Shown piece after piece: positions 21,501 to 30,200 of a stretch of DNA of 64,000 bases (its first letter is position 1; each line of letters opens with the position of its first letter). The DNA is from Lepus europaeus (taxonomy: Eukaryota; Chordata; Mammalia; Lagomorpha; Leporidae), in contig NC_084837.1 of assembly GCF_033115175.1 (NCBI RefSeq), positions 23,994,266-24,058,265 on the forward strand, written 5' to 3'. The notes below the pieces were generated by a model. It was not told the DNA's origin and searched no databases. It saw nothing but the letters and a program-made list of their open reading frames with translations. A program made the position numbers and the translations under genes.

Positions 21501-23035
21501 ATTCTGTGTATCTGGTTCTACAACATGGGTCACTTTTACAACCCAGCTGTCAAATCTGCTATGTTTGAATTTTTTTTTTTTTTAACACAAATAGACCAAG
21601 TCCTTTACGTTGAAAACTATGAGCCATGTTGTCATTCTAGTTGCTTTTTCCCCTCCAATAAATTCTCTGAATATTTATAAGAACCCCTGGGCAATTAACA
21701 GACTGGTTACAAAGGGGAAGTTTTTATCCAGAGGATGTGTCTATAGTACTTTATAAGCTATGGCATAAAATTGCACAAATGACAAAACTTGTTGGCACAT
21801 TTCTGAACATGCAATTCTTCCTTCAAAAAAGGGACTTTAAAGTTTGAGCTTTAAAAAAAAACTAGAATGGTACCCAATAAATTAGTAATAGTGGGAAATT
21901 TTACAGTTGCTAATTTGCATGTGTTCCTACTCTGCCCTGGTAGCAGACTCCTCAAACAATTGATTGGGAAAGCAGCTTTTTGCCCTGCTCCATGACAGGA
22001 GCACCTCATTCTCTCCTGTTGATGTTTTAAAAGGAACCAGAAAACTGGAGTGTACACTACGTGATGGAACTGGACGGCAGGTCATTCACAGTAACCTCAA
22101 CCATCCCTTCAGCGTGATCAGCTACATCGACCACTTCTACTACACCGACTGGAGGAAGTAAGGCCTCTTGCAGGCTGTACTGAGCGAGTGACCCAAGCAG
22201 TTCCGTCCCCTGCTGAGTTTCCTTTCATTGTCCACTCAATAGTAACACTCGTCAAGAGTTAGTGCCTTTGAAATGCTTTTACTTCACCCAGAAACTTAAT
22301 GTTAACACTCAGAAGTAGCTTTCAAAGTAGCAAAGCTGTCTGAAGAGGAAGCACGTTAGTCCAAACCTGTACTGTAGCTATTAAGATGACCCAGCAGGTG
22401 TATTAGGTATAGGGCTCAAGTTGACTTTTTAAAAAGAATAACAATGTGGACATCAGTTGCCTACCTGAGAGAATGAAAAATAGGAAAGCTTACGCTAGTT
22501 GTCAGCTCAGCCCATTTAGTCTACCCACTACAGCTGTGGTTTAGTTGGTCTGGCCCCAGGCCCCGGTTTCAGTATTTTAACACATCATCCTGTGATTTTA
22601 ACATGCAGCTAGGGTTGGGCATGCTCAGCTGAGACCAGAGGTTCTCAAACTTCATGGTGGCATCATTGTCCTCCTGATAGCCTGCGACACACTGAAGTGC
22701 CCCAGAATTGGTCTTGGTGGGCCTGGTGGTGGCATTTCTAACAAATACATGAGTGACAGTGCTCTGGGAACCACCTTAACTGCTAGTAATTCTTTGATGG
22801 GTAAATGACTCACAACTCAGTTGATTAAAAAACATTCTAGAAAGCTGGCAGTTTCCACTGAAACTGACTTTGTGTGTCCGACTTCGGAGGTGCAGTGGGT
22901 TCACGTTTGCTTTTTGTCCCCAGGGACGCCATCATATCGGTGGATGCATACGCTGGGGAGGTCACTGACGTGCATCTCCCCAAGCAGCGCGATCATCTCT
23001 ACGGGATCACTGCCGTCTTCCCCTACTGCCCCTGA
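3441..23035 (+). CDS. NID2: NID2 (nidogen-2), 3' half, ten coding exons
   Basis: Spliced coding sequence: 3441-3584, 8740-8859, 9593-9826, 15952-16173, 16859-17028, 18865-18994, 19364-19535, 20901-21058, 22034-22157, 22924-23035 (1,586 nt; the first two bases complete a codon begun upstream). All junctions are AG/GT and the phases chain 1-1-1-1-1-0-1-2-1-2 to a TGA at 23033-23035. Domains in order: EGF-like, calcium-binding EGF-like, two thyroglobulin type-1 modules, a proline-rich linker, then LDL-receptor class B repeats with the motifs VYWTD, MYWTD, LYWTD, LCWVD and YYTD. Nidogens are secreted basement-membrane glycoproteins that bind laminin, collagen IV and perlecan. The assignment to NID2 rather than NID1 rests on two tandem Tg modules, the ending [11 protein letters not shown] with no C-terminal EGF, and convergent RTRAF next door. 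The N-terminal NIDO and G2 domains lie upstream of the window. Odd: an in-frame TAG at 9646-9648 in the third exon here. Confidence 0.95.
4095..4405 (-). repeat. C-SINE with 13-bp target-site duplication
   Basis: Full-length minus copy flanked by accattcaggttt at 4082-4094 and 4406-4418. Confidence 0.93.
5090..5362 (+). repeat. C-SINE, old
   Basis: Divergent plus copy: ggcctggtgggtaagac, gggttcgagtcctg, aggagtgaaccagctg and a ctttcaaataaat tail. It belongs to the same older type as the copy at 1400. Confidence 0.8.
5521..5833 (-). repeat. C-SINE, full length
   Basis: Minus copy from aaagatttatttgaaaggc to ccacagtgccggctc. It abuts a short-palindrome remnant (cacgaactttttgaag) at 5837-5852, so it may have inserted into one. 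Confidence 0.88.
6832..6938. mobile_element. Short palindromic non-autonomous DNA transposon
   Basis: 107-bp element whose ends are inverted repeats: cttcaaaaggtcatggaaaa at the left, ttttccatgagcttttggg at the right. It has no coding capacity. The same family recurs at 8048, 10224, 25640, 30738, 36441 and 47803. The family resembles mariner-derived miniatures; the name is not assigned. Confidence 0.65.
7333..7620 (-). repeat. C-SINE, nearly full length
   Basis: Minus copy with the tail ttttcaaagatttatttattt and head complement gtgccatcccc. The GA-rich (CT complement) block is lost. Confidence 0.87.
8048..8096. mobile_element. Half of a short palindromic DNA transposon
   Basis: Only the right half remains: ttttttcataaaacacattt then cccacgaactttttgaaatg. 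Confidence 0.45.
8740..8859 (+). CDS. NID2: NID2 exon: calcium-binding EGF-like module
   Basis: A 120-nt exon, phase 1-1, with acceptor cctctgcag and donor CCTG|gtgaga. Translation begins [10 protein letters not shown] and contains [12 protein letters not shown], which fits the calcium-binding EGF signature (DxDEC, and C-x-[DN]-x4-[FY]-x-C with Asn as the hydroxylatable residue). All six cysteines are present. It is close to the corresponding human NID2 module from memory ([20 protein letters not shown]). The module is intact, unlike the next exon. Confidence 0.95.
8860..9592 (+). other. NID2: NID2 intron before the Tg-1 exon
   Basis: 733 bases of unique sequence with an A run of 13 near 9480 and no SINE. 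The pyrimidine stretch tgtctccctctgctctgg precedes the acceptor at 9591-9592. Confidence 0.7.
9593..9826 (+). pseudogene. NID2: NID2 exon: first thyroglobulin type-1 module, with in-frame stop
   Basis: A 234-nt exon, phase 1-1, with acceptor ctctggggcag and donor CCAG|gtgcgc (weak after the GT). Translation in the frame fixed by both neighbours gives [18 protein letters not shown], then a TAG stop at 9646-9648, then [19 protein letters not shown], then [40 protein letters not shown]. The rest matches human NID2 Tg-1 module 1 closely, so the frame is secure. The stop sits where human has Gln, consistent with CAG to TAG. The conserved CWCV core is CWYV (TGT to TAT), losing one of six cysteines, and the next residues read NSDS where human has DPDG. 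No frameshift. The exon can be skipped without a frame change. It may be a decaying exon, a null allele or an assembly error. Confidence 0.85.
10289..10567 (+). repeat. C-SINE with internal deletion, nested
   Basis: Plus copy lacking most of the segment between the head and box B. Flanked by aagaaaatgtgt at 10271-10282 and 10568-10579. Confidence 0.88.
10704..10988 (-). repeat. C-SINE, nested
   Basis: Full minus copy flanked by tctgtgaa at 10696-10703 and 10989-10996, inserted into the short palindromic element. Confidence 0.9.
11593..11879 (+). repeat. C-SINE with 11-bp target-site duplication
   Basis: Plus copy flanked by agacacggtaa at 11582-11592 and 11880-11890. A short internal deletion has removed part of the tggcccaagtcc block. 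Confidence 0.93.
12079..12336 (-). repeat. C-SINE with 15-bp target-site duplication, head-truncated
   Basis: Minus copy flanked by agcaggctcattttt at 12064-12078 and 12337-12351. It lacks about 40 bases of the tRNA-like head region yet still ends in the agcccc motif, implying an internal deletion. Confidence 0.92.
12691..12961 (-). repeat. C-SINE
   Basis: Minus copy (gatcttccatccactggttc through ctatggtacaatactggcc). It directly precedes a young SINE. Confidence 0.87.
12975..13293 (-). repeat. Young C-SINE subfamily with 13-bp target-site duplication
   Basis: Minus copy of the young type (gacaggcagag tail junction, ccaatggccgctgcagccgg, gcaaggcagaggattagcc). Flanked by accctgtactatt at 12962-12974 and 13294-13306. 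Confidence 0.95.
13510..13806 (-). repeat. C-SINE with long T-run tail
   Basis: Minus copy with a T run of about 26 at its tail. The CT/GA block is missing (gagttagagttggatcactc). Confidence 0.88.
15952..16173 (+). CDS. NID2: NID2 exon: second thyroglobulin type-1 module
   Basis: A 222-nt exon, phase 1-1, with acceptor cacctgcccag and donor ACGT|gtaagc. Thyroglobulin type-1 repeats are disulfide-bonded modules, some of which inhibit cysteine proteases. All hallmarks are intact: a first Cys before [30 protein letters not shown], the CWCV core in [12 protein letters not shown], and a closing Cys split across the splice junction (ACG T + GT). It is highly similar to the second human NID2 Tg module, so this part of the protein is under normal constraint. 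Confidence 0.95.
16174..16858 (+). other. NID2: NID2 intron after the second Tg-1 exon
   Basis: 685 bases holding one degenerate minus-strand SINE (16372-16595) and an A run of 20 at about 16610-16629. Otherwise nothing recognised. Confidence 0.7.
16372..16595 (-). repeat. C-SINE fragment
   Basis: Minus copy missing its tail and GA block. It starts at tgctggttcacaccccaaac and ends near ccccaccgccagcc. Confidence 0.8.
16859..17028 (+). CDS. NID2: NID2 exon: proline-rich linker into the beta-propeller
   Basis: A 170-nt exon, phase 1 in and phase 0 out, with acceptor ctccacgcag and donor AAA|gtaagg. It completes the last Tg-1 cysteine, then encodes a Pro-rich spacer ([12 protein letters not shown]) and the first propeller strand ([20 protein letters not shown]). 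It corresponds to the human NID2 segment between the Tg pair and the first LDL-receptor class B repeat, which is poorly conserved between species. Confidence 0.9.
17029..18864 (+). other. NID2: NID2 intron before the propeller
   Basis: 1.8 kb of GC-rich unique sequence with no SINE. The frame upstream of the following exon is open back to a second possible acceptor (ttcactgcag, ending at 18801). Confidence 0.7.
18865..18994 (+). CDS. NID2: NID2 exon: first YWTD repeat
   Basis: A 130-nt exon, phase 0 in and phase 1 out, with donor TTCAG|gtcagc. It encodes [20 protein letters not shown] and a further stretch ending EPEVIISS, the first LDL-receptor class B repeat. The acceptor (ttgttccacaaag) is placed here because GSIIVG directly follows the previous exon in human NID2. 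It is a mediocre site, and the reading frame stays open upstream to a better AG at 18800-18801. Confidence 0.88.
18995..19363 (+). other. NID2: NID2 intron within the propeller (369 bases)
   Basis: Short unique intron with no repeats. It ends in a good acceptor, ttgctctattccag. Confidence 0.75.
19364..19535 (+). CDS. NID2: NID2 exon: second YWTD repeat
   Basis: A 172-nt exon, phase 1 in and phase 2 out, with acceptor tctattccag and donor GGCGG|gtcagc. It encodes [20 protein letters not shown] and [20 protein letters not shown]. The signature DLVNPRAI is shared with human NID2. The donor lacks the usual A at +4 but no better GT is nearby. Confidence 0.93.
19536..20900 (+). other. NID2: NID2 intron within the propeller (1.4 kb)
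   Basis: Unique sequence with no SINE or recognisable gene. It ends in caatctttttaaaatttacag. Confidence 0.75.
20901..21058 (+). CDS. NID2: NID2 exon: third and fourth propeller repeats
   Basis: A 158-nt exon, phase 2 in and phase 1 out, with acceptor aaatttacag and donor GCAG|gtaata. It encodes [20 protein letters not shown] and then [20 protein letters not shown]. The YWTD of the fourth blade is LCWVD, as in other nidogens, where this blade is naturally divergent. Confidence 0.95.
21059..22033 (+). other. NID2: NID2 intron within the propeller (975 bases)
   Basis: AT-rich unique sequence with a T run near 21570. No repeat family or exon recognised. Confidence 0.75.
22034..22157 (+). CDS. 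NID2: NID2 exon: fifth propeller repeat
   Basis: A 124-nt exon, phase 1 in and phase 2 out, with acceptor gatgttttaaaag (pyrimidine-poor) and donor AGGAA|gtaagg. It encodes [20 protein letters not shown] and [19 protein letters not shown]. The pattern KLECTL-DGTGR is shared with human NID2. Confidence 0.93.
22158..22923 (+). other. NID2: NID2 last intron
   Basis: 766 bases. The middle carries an old MER5-like palindromic hAT fragment (22640-22783). The rest is unique. Confidence 0.75.
22640..22783 (+). repeat. MER5-like hAT remnant
   Basis: The ends agaggttctcaaacttcat and ctctgggaaccacctt, with ggcatttctaacaaatac inside, fit a degenerate MER5-type element. Confidence 0.55.
22924..23035 (+). 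CDS. NID2: NID2 last coding exon and stop
   Basis: The coding part is 112 nt, with acceptor tttttgtccccag. It encodes [20 protein letters not shown] and closes with [13 protein letters not shown] and TGA at 23033-23035. From memory, human NID2 ends in PYCPTGRK, so this protein stops about four residues earlier. The bases after the stop (GGTAAAG) could be the remnant of that tail. There is no C-terminal EGF module, which distinguishes it from NID1. Confidence 0.93.
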
Positions 23036-23875
23036 GGTAAAGCCGGGTGCGGTACCCCAGCTGCCACCACCAGAGCACCATTCCTGCCACTAGTGGGTGC
23101 TACTCTGAACTGGAAAAGTTAAGGCCGAGACTCTCACACAGGGAGGCTCGTCTTTACTCCTTTGCAGTTTGCCAACTATAAACCAAGTAACGAACCTGCT
23201 GTTGTGACTTGGTTACAAGATACTCACCCTTGGTCCCCCCACTTCCCTCACAGGAGCAAAGTAAATACTGCAACAGAGGAGGACTTGGGGAGTTTACAAA
23301 CTGAATCCTGACCCTAACGAACATTTGCTGCAAAAAAAGAAAAAAAAAAGAATTGGCGCGGTTACAAGTTCCTGGACATACAAATGAACATTTTTACTGC
23401 AAAGACTAAGTATATTTTGTGAAAAGCTTATACCTCAATCTTTACTACTGTATTTTTAAGAACAAAGGTCGTTACTGCAAGTTAAAAAAGGTAACAGAAT
23501 TGTTGCTTAGTAAAGCAGCTTTTTATAAACATTTATATAATATTTAAGAGGCCAAATTCACTTGAATTAGAGTTTATATCTGGTTTCTGCTATACAGTCT
23601 TTCTGGCCAAGAAATTAAAAGCACATGTGATCAGAATAAAAATAGTATCGTAAAGATCATAAACCTTGAACAGAGAGGTTATGCATGGGAAGGACTCAGT
23701 TTCCCAACAAGTTATGGTTTCTTACCTCTGCATCCGTGCATTTCTATCAAAAGGTGCTACAACAATTCAATTAAGTGCCTCTGTTGACCCACCCGAGAGA
23801 GTGCTGCATCTATAAATGCCAAAGATGTAACAGTTCATTTTCTAGATTACTCCAATAAAGCATTCTAAATTTGCC
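23036..23875 (+). other. NID2: NID2 3' UTR with two polyadenylation signals
   Basis: AT-rich, repeat-free sequence follows the NID2 stop. Two plus-strand AATAAA hexamers are present, at 23635-23640 and 23854-23859. The second, CAATAAAG, lies just upstream of the facing RTRAF 3' end and is the likely distal cleavage signal, giving a UTR of roughly 840 bases. The true end is inferred. Confidence 0.65.
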
Positions 23876-23944
23876 TATGACTTAAGGATCTATATTAATA
23901 GTCTGTATGCATGTACCTTAAATGAAAAGAAACCGATTATAAAA

Positions 23945-24099
23945 AAAAAAATTCCACTTTCCCCAACTTTATTAAAGAAAAGAGTGGTGGTAAATCTCTA
24001 GGACAGAGTCAATTTCCTGGGATGCCTCCCGTGACAAACACATGCCAGAAGTGTACGTGGTTCCCAAGTGCTAAGAGGGGAGACGTGGAACCTGAGTGT
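23945..24099 (-). other. RTRAF: RTRAF 3' UTR with polyadenylation signal
   Basis: On the minus strand, a canonical AATAAA (plus strand TTTATT at 23968-23973) lies about 127 bases past the RTRAF stop codon. Cleavage would fall near 23940-23955, giving a very short 3' UTR. It is separated from the distal NID2 signal by only about 110 bases. Confidence 0.65.
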
Positions 24100-24254
24100 T
24101 CATCTCCCCACTTTGCCCAGTCTGTGGTCTGTCTTTGGGTCGGCGATAATCGCCTGCACAGCTACTATGGCTTCGTTGATTTTTGTCTGGAGCTCTCTCA
24201 GCTCTTCTATATGCAGCAATCGCAGAATCTGCGCAGCTTCGTTAAGAACTGCAT
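24100..24254 (-). CDS. RTRAF: RTRAF exon 8 coding part and stop
   Basis: 155 coding nt, phase 1, with acceptor ttcttatgaaacag. It encodes AVLNEAAQILRLLHIEELRE through AIIADPKTDHRLGKVGR and TGA. One difference from human as recalled: AAQIL for AARIL. Confidence 0.96.
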
Positions 24255-27200
24255 CTGTTTCATAAGAAAAAACGTTGCATTAATGAGGCCTTCAGAAGCA
24301 CCCGGATCAACTTTTCTTTCGCAACAGTTTCTGAAGTACCCTCTGCATTCTACATCTCTCTAGTCTAAGTTAATTAAAATCACTTACCTCCTGTGTCAAA
24401 ACCAAGAATGTGTTTGTCTAAAGCAACAGGCAAGCCCTTAAAAGGGGGGAAGGACAAAATGAGACTACAGTTAGTAACATTGTTTTCAGCTGAAACTGTG
24501 AAAAGCAGGTAACTCTACTGTTGAAATCTGCTTTGTGGTAACACTACATCTATAACAACCGGTTAAGAAAGAAGAGCCTTTGCCCATTTAGCTAACCAGT
24601 CAGCACCTGCACAGAGACATACCCCAGAGAGTGACTATGATGATGGCAAAGTGGCTTACATGGTATAACAAAATACATAAATATCCAGTCAGGCACCGCT
24701 GAACACCTTTCTCAGAACCTACCCTGTTTTTAGGTGACCTTGTCGCGGTGGAAACACTCCAGTGTACTTACATAAACCCAGATGGCTACCACAGCACACG
24801 GTGATACAATCTTAGGGGACACCCACATATGAGCTGTCACTACACAAATGTTTTAGTTACCACTTTATTCCTGCCTAATCTATTCATGTAAATCTACCTT
24901 GGTTCCATCTGCTTTCAAGTAGCTAGTAAGTTACACAAGCTAGGACACCAAAGGATATGACAGCAAAACTGAGGAGTGGATGCTGAGGTTAGTCATCCCC
25001 ACTGTCTGTCAAGAGACCACCACACAATAGCCACCTCTCAACATTCGCACGTGCCCCAAATACCAGCTACGCACAGTCACAAACAGCAACAGTACACTGT
25101 GAGGACGTCTCGACCGCATTACAGGCTGTTGTCTTCTGACATAACACGAAGACTTGGAACATTAAAGGAAACTCAATTTTTCTACACAAATGAGCGAAGA
25201 GATTCAGCTATGCTCTTACTTGCACTGCCTTCCACACCACAGACTTTGTTTTGCTAAATGAATGAATGACTTTGTTCAACTAGAACAATATACTGTCTGT
25301 TCTATACAGTGGAAGAAATAAGCTGATCTTTAACCTATTTCCATTAGCCCAACTCATGCATACTTCTAAAGAGAAGAAAACTATTTCAGTTTCAGGGGGA
25401 TGGCACGGCCCTGACATTAGGAACCTTTCACACTGCTAGGCCCTGCTAACGGGAGTCAAAGGAAAGATGACAAAAGAGGGACCAAATCCCAGAATGGTGG
25501 CTGTGCCCGAGGCATTCACTCTAAGTTCTGTGGAGCAGGGAGCGGGGCATGATCAGACACCTGCTGCCACGAACCCTTTCAACACTCTCAGTGCTGTCTC
25601 ACGGCCAGTGAGACGAGCAATTTGAAGGTATGTGAAGAAGTTGATAGGAAAATGGAATTAAGTTTATTTAGATGCAAACTTTTTCAAAACCTTTTTGAAA
25701 ATCCCTTCTATTAGGAGTTTCTGATATAGTTAAATTAAAAATATCTCAGAAATACTTTTTTTATCCTTCATGGGAGTTATCTTGGGGCAGACTTCTCAGT
25801 GCATCCGTGCTCTGCAGCCTTCCCTTTCAGGAGGCAGCCGAGCAGGCTCATGCAGGCCTCCACGTGGACCACTGCTCCTCAGCCACCATCCAGGCTCTGG
25901 ACGCACGTGGCCTGAGCTCAACCTCGATCTACGAGGTGGCTTTAGCAGAGTTGCTTTCTCGTCATGTTTCATGCCAGAACTGATCAAAACAATTTATTCT
26001 GAAGGAAAAAACAAAACAGGGAGGGACAGGATTTAGATAGAAAAAAATGAAAAATAGCAGCAAAGAAAAGCCATGTCCTTCGTTTTCCAGCACGAATCAT
26101 CATCATCATCATTTCACAAGGGTAAAACCGTCTCAGATCACCTTCAGCTGGGCAAAGGCGCGGGGCTTGTATGCTGTAGACGGTTACTGGTAGGTGCCCG
26201 GAGTAAGATACACACACTGATTTCTTTTCACTCAAAAGTGACGCCCAGAAACTAGACACGTTCACTTTGCCTCAGAACCAAACCACTGAAGCAAGCTATC
26301 CTTTGTCAGGGCCGACCTACACAGAACTGACATCTGTCTTAAGCACACAAAATGTAATTTGTGGCAAGAAGAAACAGTCATTAATAACTTACAGATTTAA
26401 TAAAAGCATACGTACCTCTTTTGTTTGATTTGCTTTAGCAACTGCATCCTGTGTCAGGCGCTCCTGAACCAAAATGCGAATTGCCTAAGAAACCCCAAAA
26501 TAGTGTGCTTACTTTTGATAAACTGTGTACCGTATTTTCTTTGTCTAGAGAACAATCTCCTTACTCTTATGACCTTTTACACATATTTGTGGTTGCAAAT
26601 GTAGTAAACACTGGTTGTCCCATAGTTAATATACTGATGTTTACAATGGACAAACCTACTAAGATGTTTTCCTTATTACCACGTATTGTCTGAAAGCCTC
26701 TTAAGGTAACTCAGGAGATAAACATGCAGCCAGAACCGAAATTTTTTAAAACTTTCTGCTATAGTTGATTTATACTTTTTCCCATTGGGTTTTCAAAGTC
26801 TAAAAAGAACTCCAAACATGCTATATATATCTGTTGCTCCTCGCAGTTTGATGAATAAAGCTGCCAAGGTCACCACAGAACTGTTCCAAGGCGATTTACA
26901 TAATAAGGGAAGAATAAGACTTTGAAACAGCTAAATTTCAATAAAAAACAACTTTTGTCTTGTGGCATCCAATCTGGGTTAAGAAAATCCAGATAACATT
27001 CAGATTCAGTGTAGAGAATTTTAATAATCTAGGAAATCAATCTTTCCCTTGTATAAACTTACATTTACTATTTACACTCCTAAAAAGTATAAATTCTGGC
27101 TTAATCTTTTCTGAGTGAAATTTAATCGGTCATCTTAGTGAAAAAGTGCAAAGTTTAAAATAATTTACAGGCACAGAGCCCAAAGCTCTTCACGCCTGTA

Positions 27201-30200
27201 AAAGCAGTAACAACCCCCCCTAAGTCTGGTATCCCAAGTCCACTACCCTGCTTCCTGCCACTGTTCCTGCGCCACCACTGGGAATAAATCTTCAAGTGTG
27301 AGCCTCTGGTTTCTCCCAGAAAACAGGGACCACTTGCGGACTACCAGGCTCCCTCCACAGTGAAGGTGCGGACTGTGTGGCCCACCCAGGATGCAGCGCT
27401 CACAAGGCAAACACAGTCATCTCTCAGTTCATTCATTCTGGGGTCTATGGTTCTGACCAAATTCACCATTACTGATTCTGTATCTTCCACTCTCTTGGTG
27501 AATACAAACTTTAAGTCCCTAAAAAGCAGGGAAAAGATGAGCCCCAGGATTGATCTGAGTTTTTATACTAAACCCTGGCTCTATCACTTTGTGTCACCTT
27601 AGACATCATTTATCCTCCTTCAAGTCTCATTTCTTCACATGCATTATTTTCTGAATAAGAGAGTAGCCTTGCCTCCACAATTGTTGAGAGGATGGACAGA
27701 GATCTTTGTAAGAAACTTAGCACGGTGACAGCAGAGTTAACTCTTTGGTATTAGGTACTGGGCAATCTAGTGAGAACTACTTGATGCCCTACATTCTTCC
27801 CCTGTAGTTTAGTCACTCAACCCTAGGTTTCAGTATCAACAGCTCATATTTAGAAGATGAAGAGTTGTTTTCTATATACAGAGTTTCCGCCAAGAATCAA
27901 GAACATGAAACTGACCTTAAGCATTACCAGGTAATCGTCATGACGCTGAATCTGAAGCAGGTTAGCCAAAGCCATTACACCAGCCTTAAAATCAGGATTA
28001 TTTACTATAAAAGATTAAAAGTGAACAAACAAAAGAACACCTTTCAGCTCCACAATCATAATAGTGACAAATCGGTGAATATACACACTTACAAAAATGT
28101 TTAAAAATTTCCCCGTAACAATTCTCTTTAACTTTTAATAGTACTGAAAAAGATAAAACATAAGGCAGTTAAATATCAACAATTAGATTTATGAGCTAGT
28201 TCTTCCTATTTCATCATTTCATATTTTATCAGCCAAACTGACTAATTAAACTATTAGGTTTGTTCTGAAACTTTTTCTACAAGGCCCACTCATGTAGCAT
28301 TTTTAATTAACATTTCTTCCCAAGGCTATTAATTTTCACACACAGATCCCTTCAATGGGCAGTTTTCTCTAGGCAGTGGCCCTGGAGTGTCCAAGAAGCT
28401 TCCTCATTTGTAAGCATAACTCATCAATTATAGGTCACAAGGAAATCAGCCAGCAAAAAAGTATTTAACATAATTTAATCTAGGTAATTAGAACTGCCAC
28501 ACTTTTAAAAGGGGAAAGAATTACTGGAAGACAGTTGAGAACGATGAAAAACGTTAGGACTTACAGTATCATTGAATTAAAAAATTTCTAGGGGCTGGTG
28601 CTGCGGTGCAGTGGGTAAAGCGGCTGCCTGCAGTGCCGGCATCCCATATGGGCGTCAGTTCGAGTCCTGCCTGCTCCTCTTCCTATCCAGCTCTCTGCTA
28701 TGGCCTGGGAAGGCAGTAGATGGCCCAAATCCTTGCGGCCCTGCACCCATATGGGAGACCCAGTAGAAGCTCCTGGCTTCAGACTGGCCCAGCTCTGGCC
28801 GTTGCAGCCATTTGGGGAGTGAACCAGCAGATAGAAGATCGATCTCTCCCTGCTTCTGACTCTCTATAACTGCCTTTCAAATATTTTTTTAAAATAAAGT
28901 CTATATACCCAGGAAGGCATAAAAAGGACCTCCATGATTAATACAAAGTAAAACCCCAGATTACTAGCAGTAAATCAAGGAATGGCATTTTCACACATGG
29001 TATTCAACTGCAAGGGGAAGAGAAAGCATATTATATCAAACAATGAAAAACAGTATAAGGACTATGCAACATAAATGTTATCTAAAGTATTCTTAATTTA
29101 CTAAAACCATATAAACCTATACTTTAGGAAGTAAAAATGTTGACGTTCAATTTTACATATTTATATACTCACCATCCAAATTGATCAGTGGCTCTGCATT
29201 TTTAGTTGCATTGTCAGCATTTTTTGTATTATCAGGTACTAAGTCCTTGTATTTTTCAGCTATAAAAAATAGGCAAAAATGTAATTTGTAGACTTTTAAC
29301 TCTTAAAAGTAAACAATGCTTATCAGCTGTATCACTTAACCAAAGTATTCATAAGGCAACTCATCAAATAAAAATTTTTTGCCCAGAATATCTAACAAAA
29401 GATAATGTGTCTATACATATGCTAAGCTAAAATGATTAAAGATAATGATTTTAATACTGAATTTTAGGAAGGAAGAGTGTCCTTATACAGCCTCCTCTGT
29501 AACAGGGAGCTAAGGAGAGATGACTGAAAACTGAGCCTTCCCCCAGCCTTCTGAATGCTGTATGTAAAGTCTGAAAACCCTGCTTTCTAAAAAGAGAAGC
29601 AACTCACAAACACAGCATCATATACTAACCTAAAACTTTTTTATGGAAACTTGATATTCAAAATTACAAAGGTAGATTTTACAACTTTCATTTCAAAAAC
29701 AAGAAGTTATGAATAAAAACACTTAATGATTCACTCAACTAAATGCGCAAAATCTTATCATGCTTATTTGATTGCTCATGAAACGAGAGGGAAAAATAAA
29801 AGCATTAAAACTTAGGTCAGACAGGAGTTAAAGGGGCTCCCACTAGCCCAGTCTGGAAAGACATTACACTGACAAAAAGGATTATGACCCACCACATGAA
29901 GGAAGAATCCAAGCATCTAAACTGCCTTACACGAAGAAACGAATTGAGAAGGGAAAGCTTCTCCTTACACAAGAAAGCTAATAAGTAATTGCAGAAGGAA
30001 CGGTGAAGTGGAAAAACTGGAAAACCACCTGTTAGCGGGCGACAGAATACTTGATTCAGAAGACCCTCTCAGAAGGACGCCCCAAGGAGGGGAAGGTTCG
30101 AGCAGAACCTCTGACACAGCCGCAGAGCATCTCCCCGCGGAACAGCACACGGATGACAGAGGGGATATTCCCAGCGCAGCAACCTGCACCAAGTGCCCCA

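Noticed and set aside
25770-26036. Open frame of 88 codons in RTRAF intron 6
   Set aside because: No similarity recognised, intronic, and no splice sites around it.
28591-28680. tRNA-like heads of the SINEs considered as tRNA genes
   Set aside because: Box A and box B-like sequences are present but no complete cloverleaf, and they are always joined to the C-SINE body.
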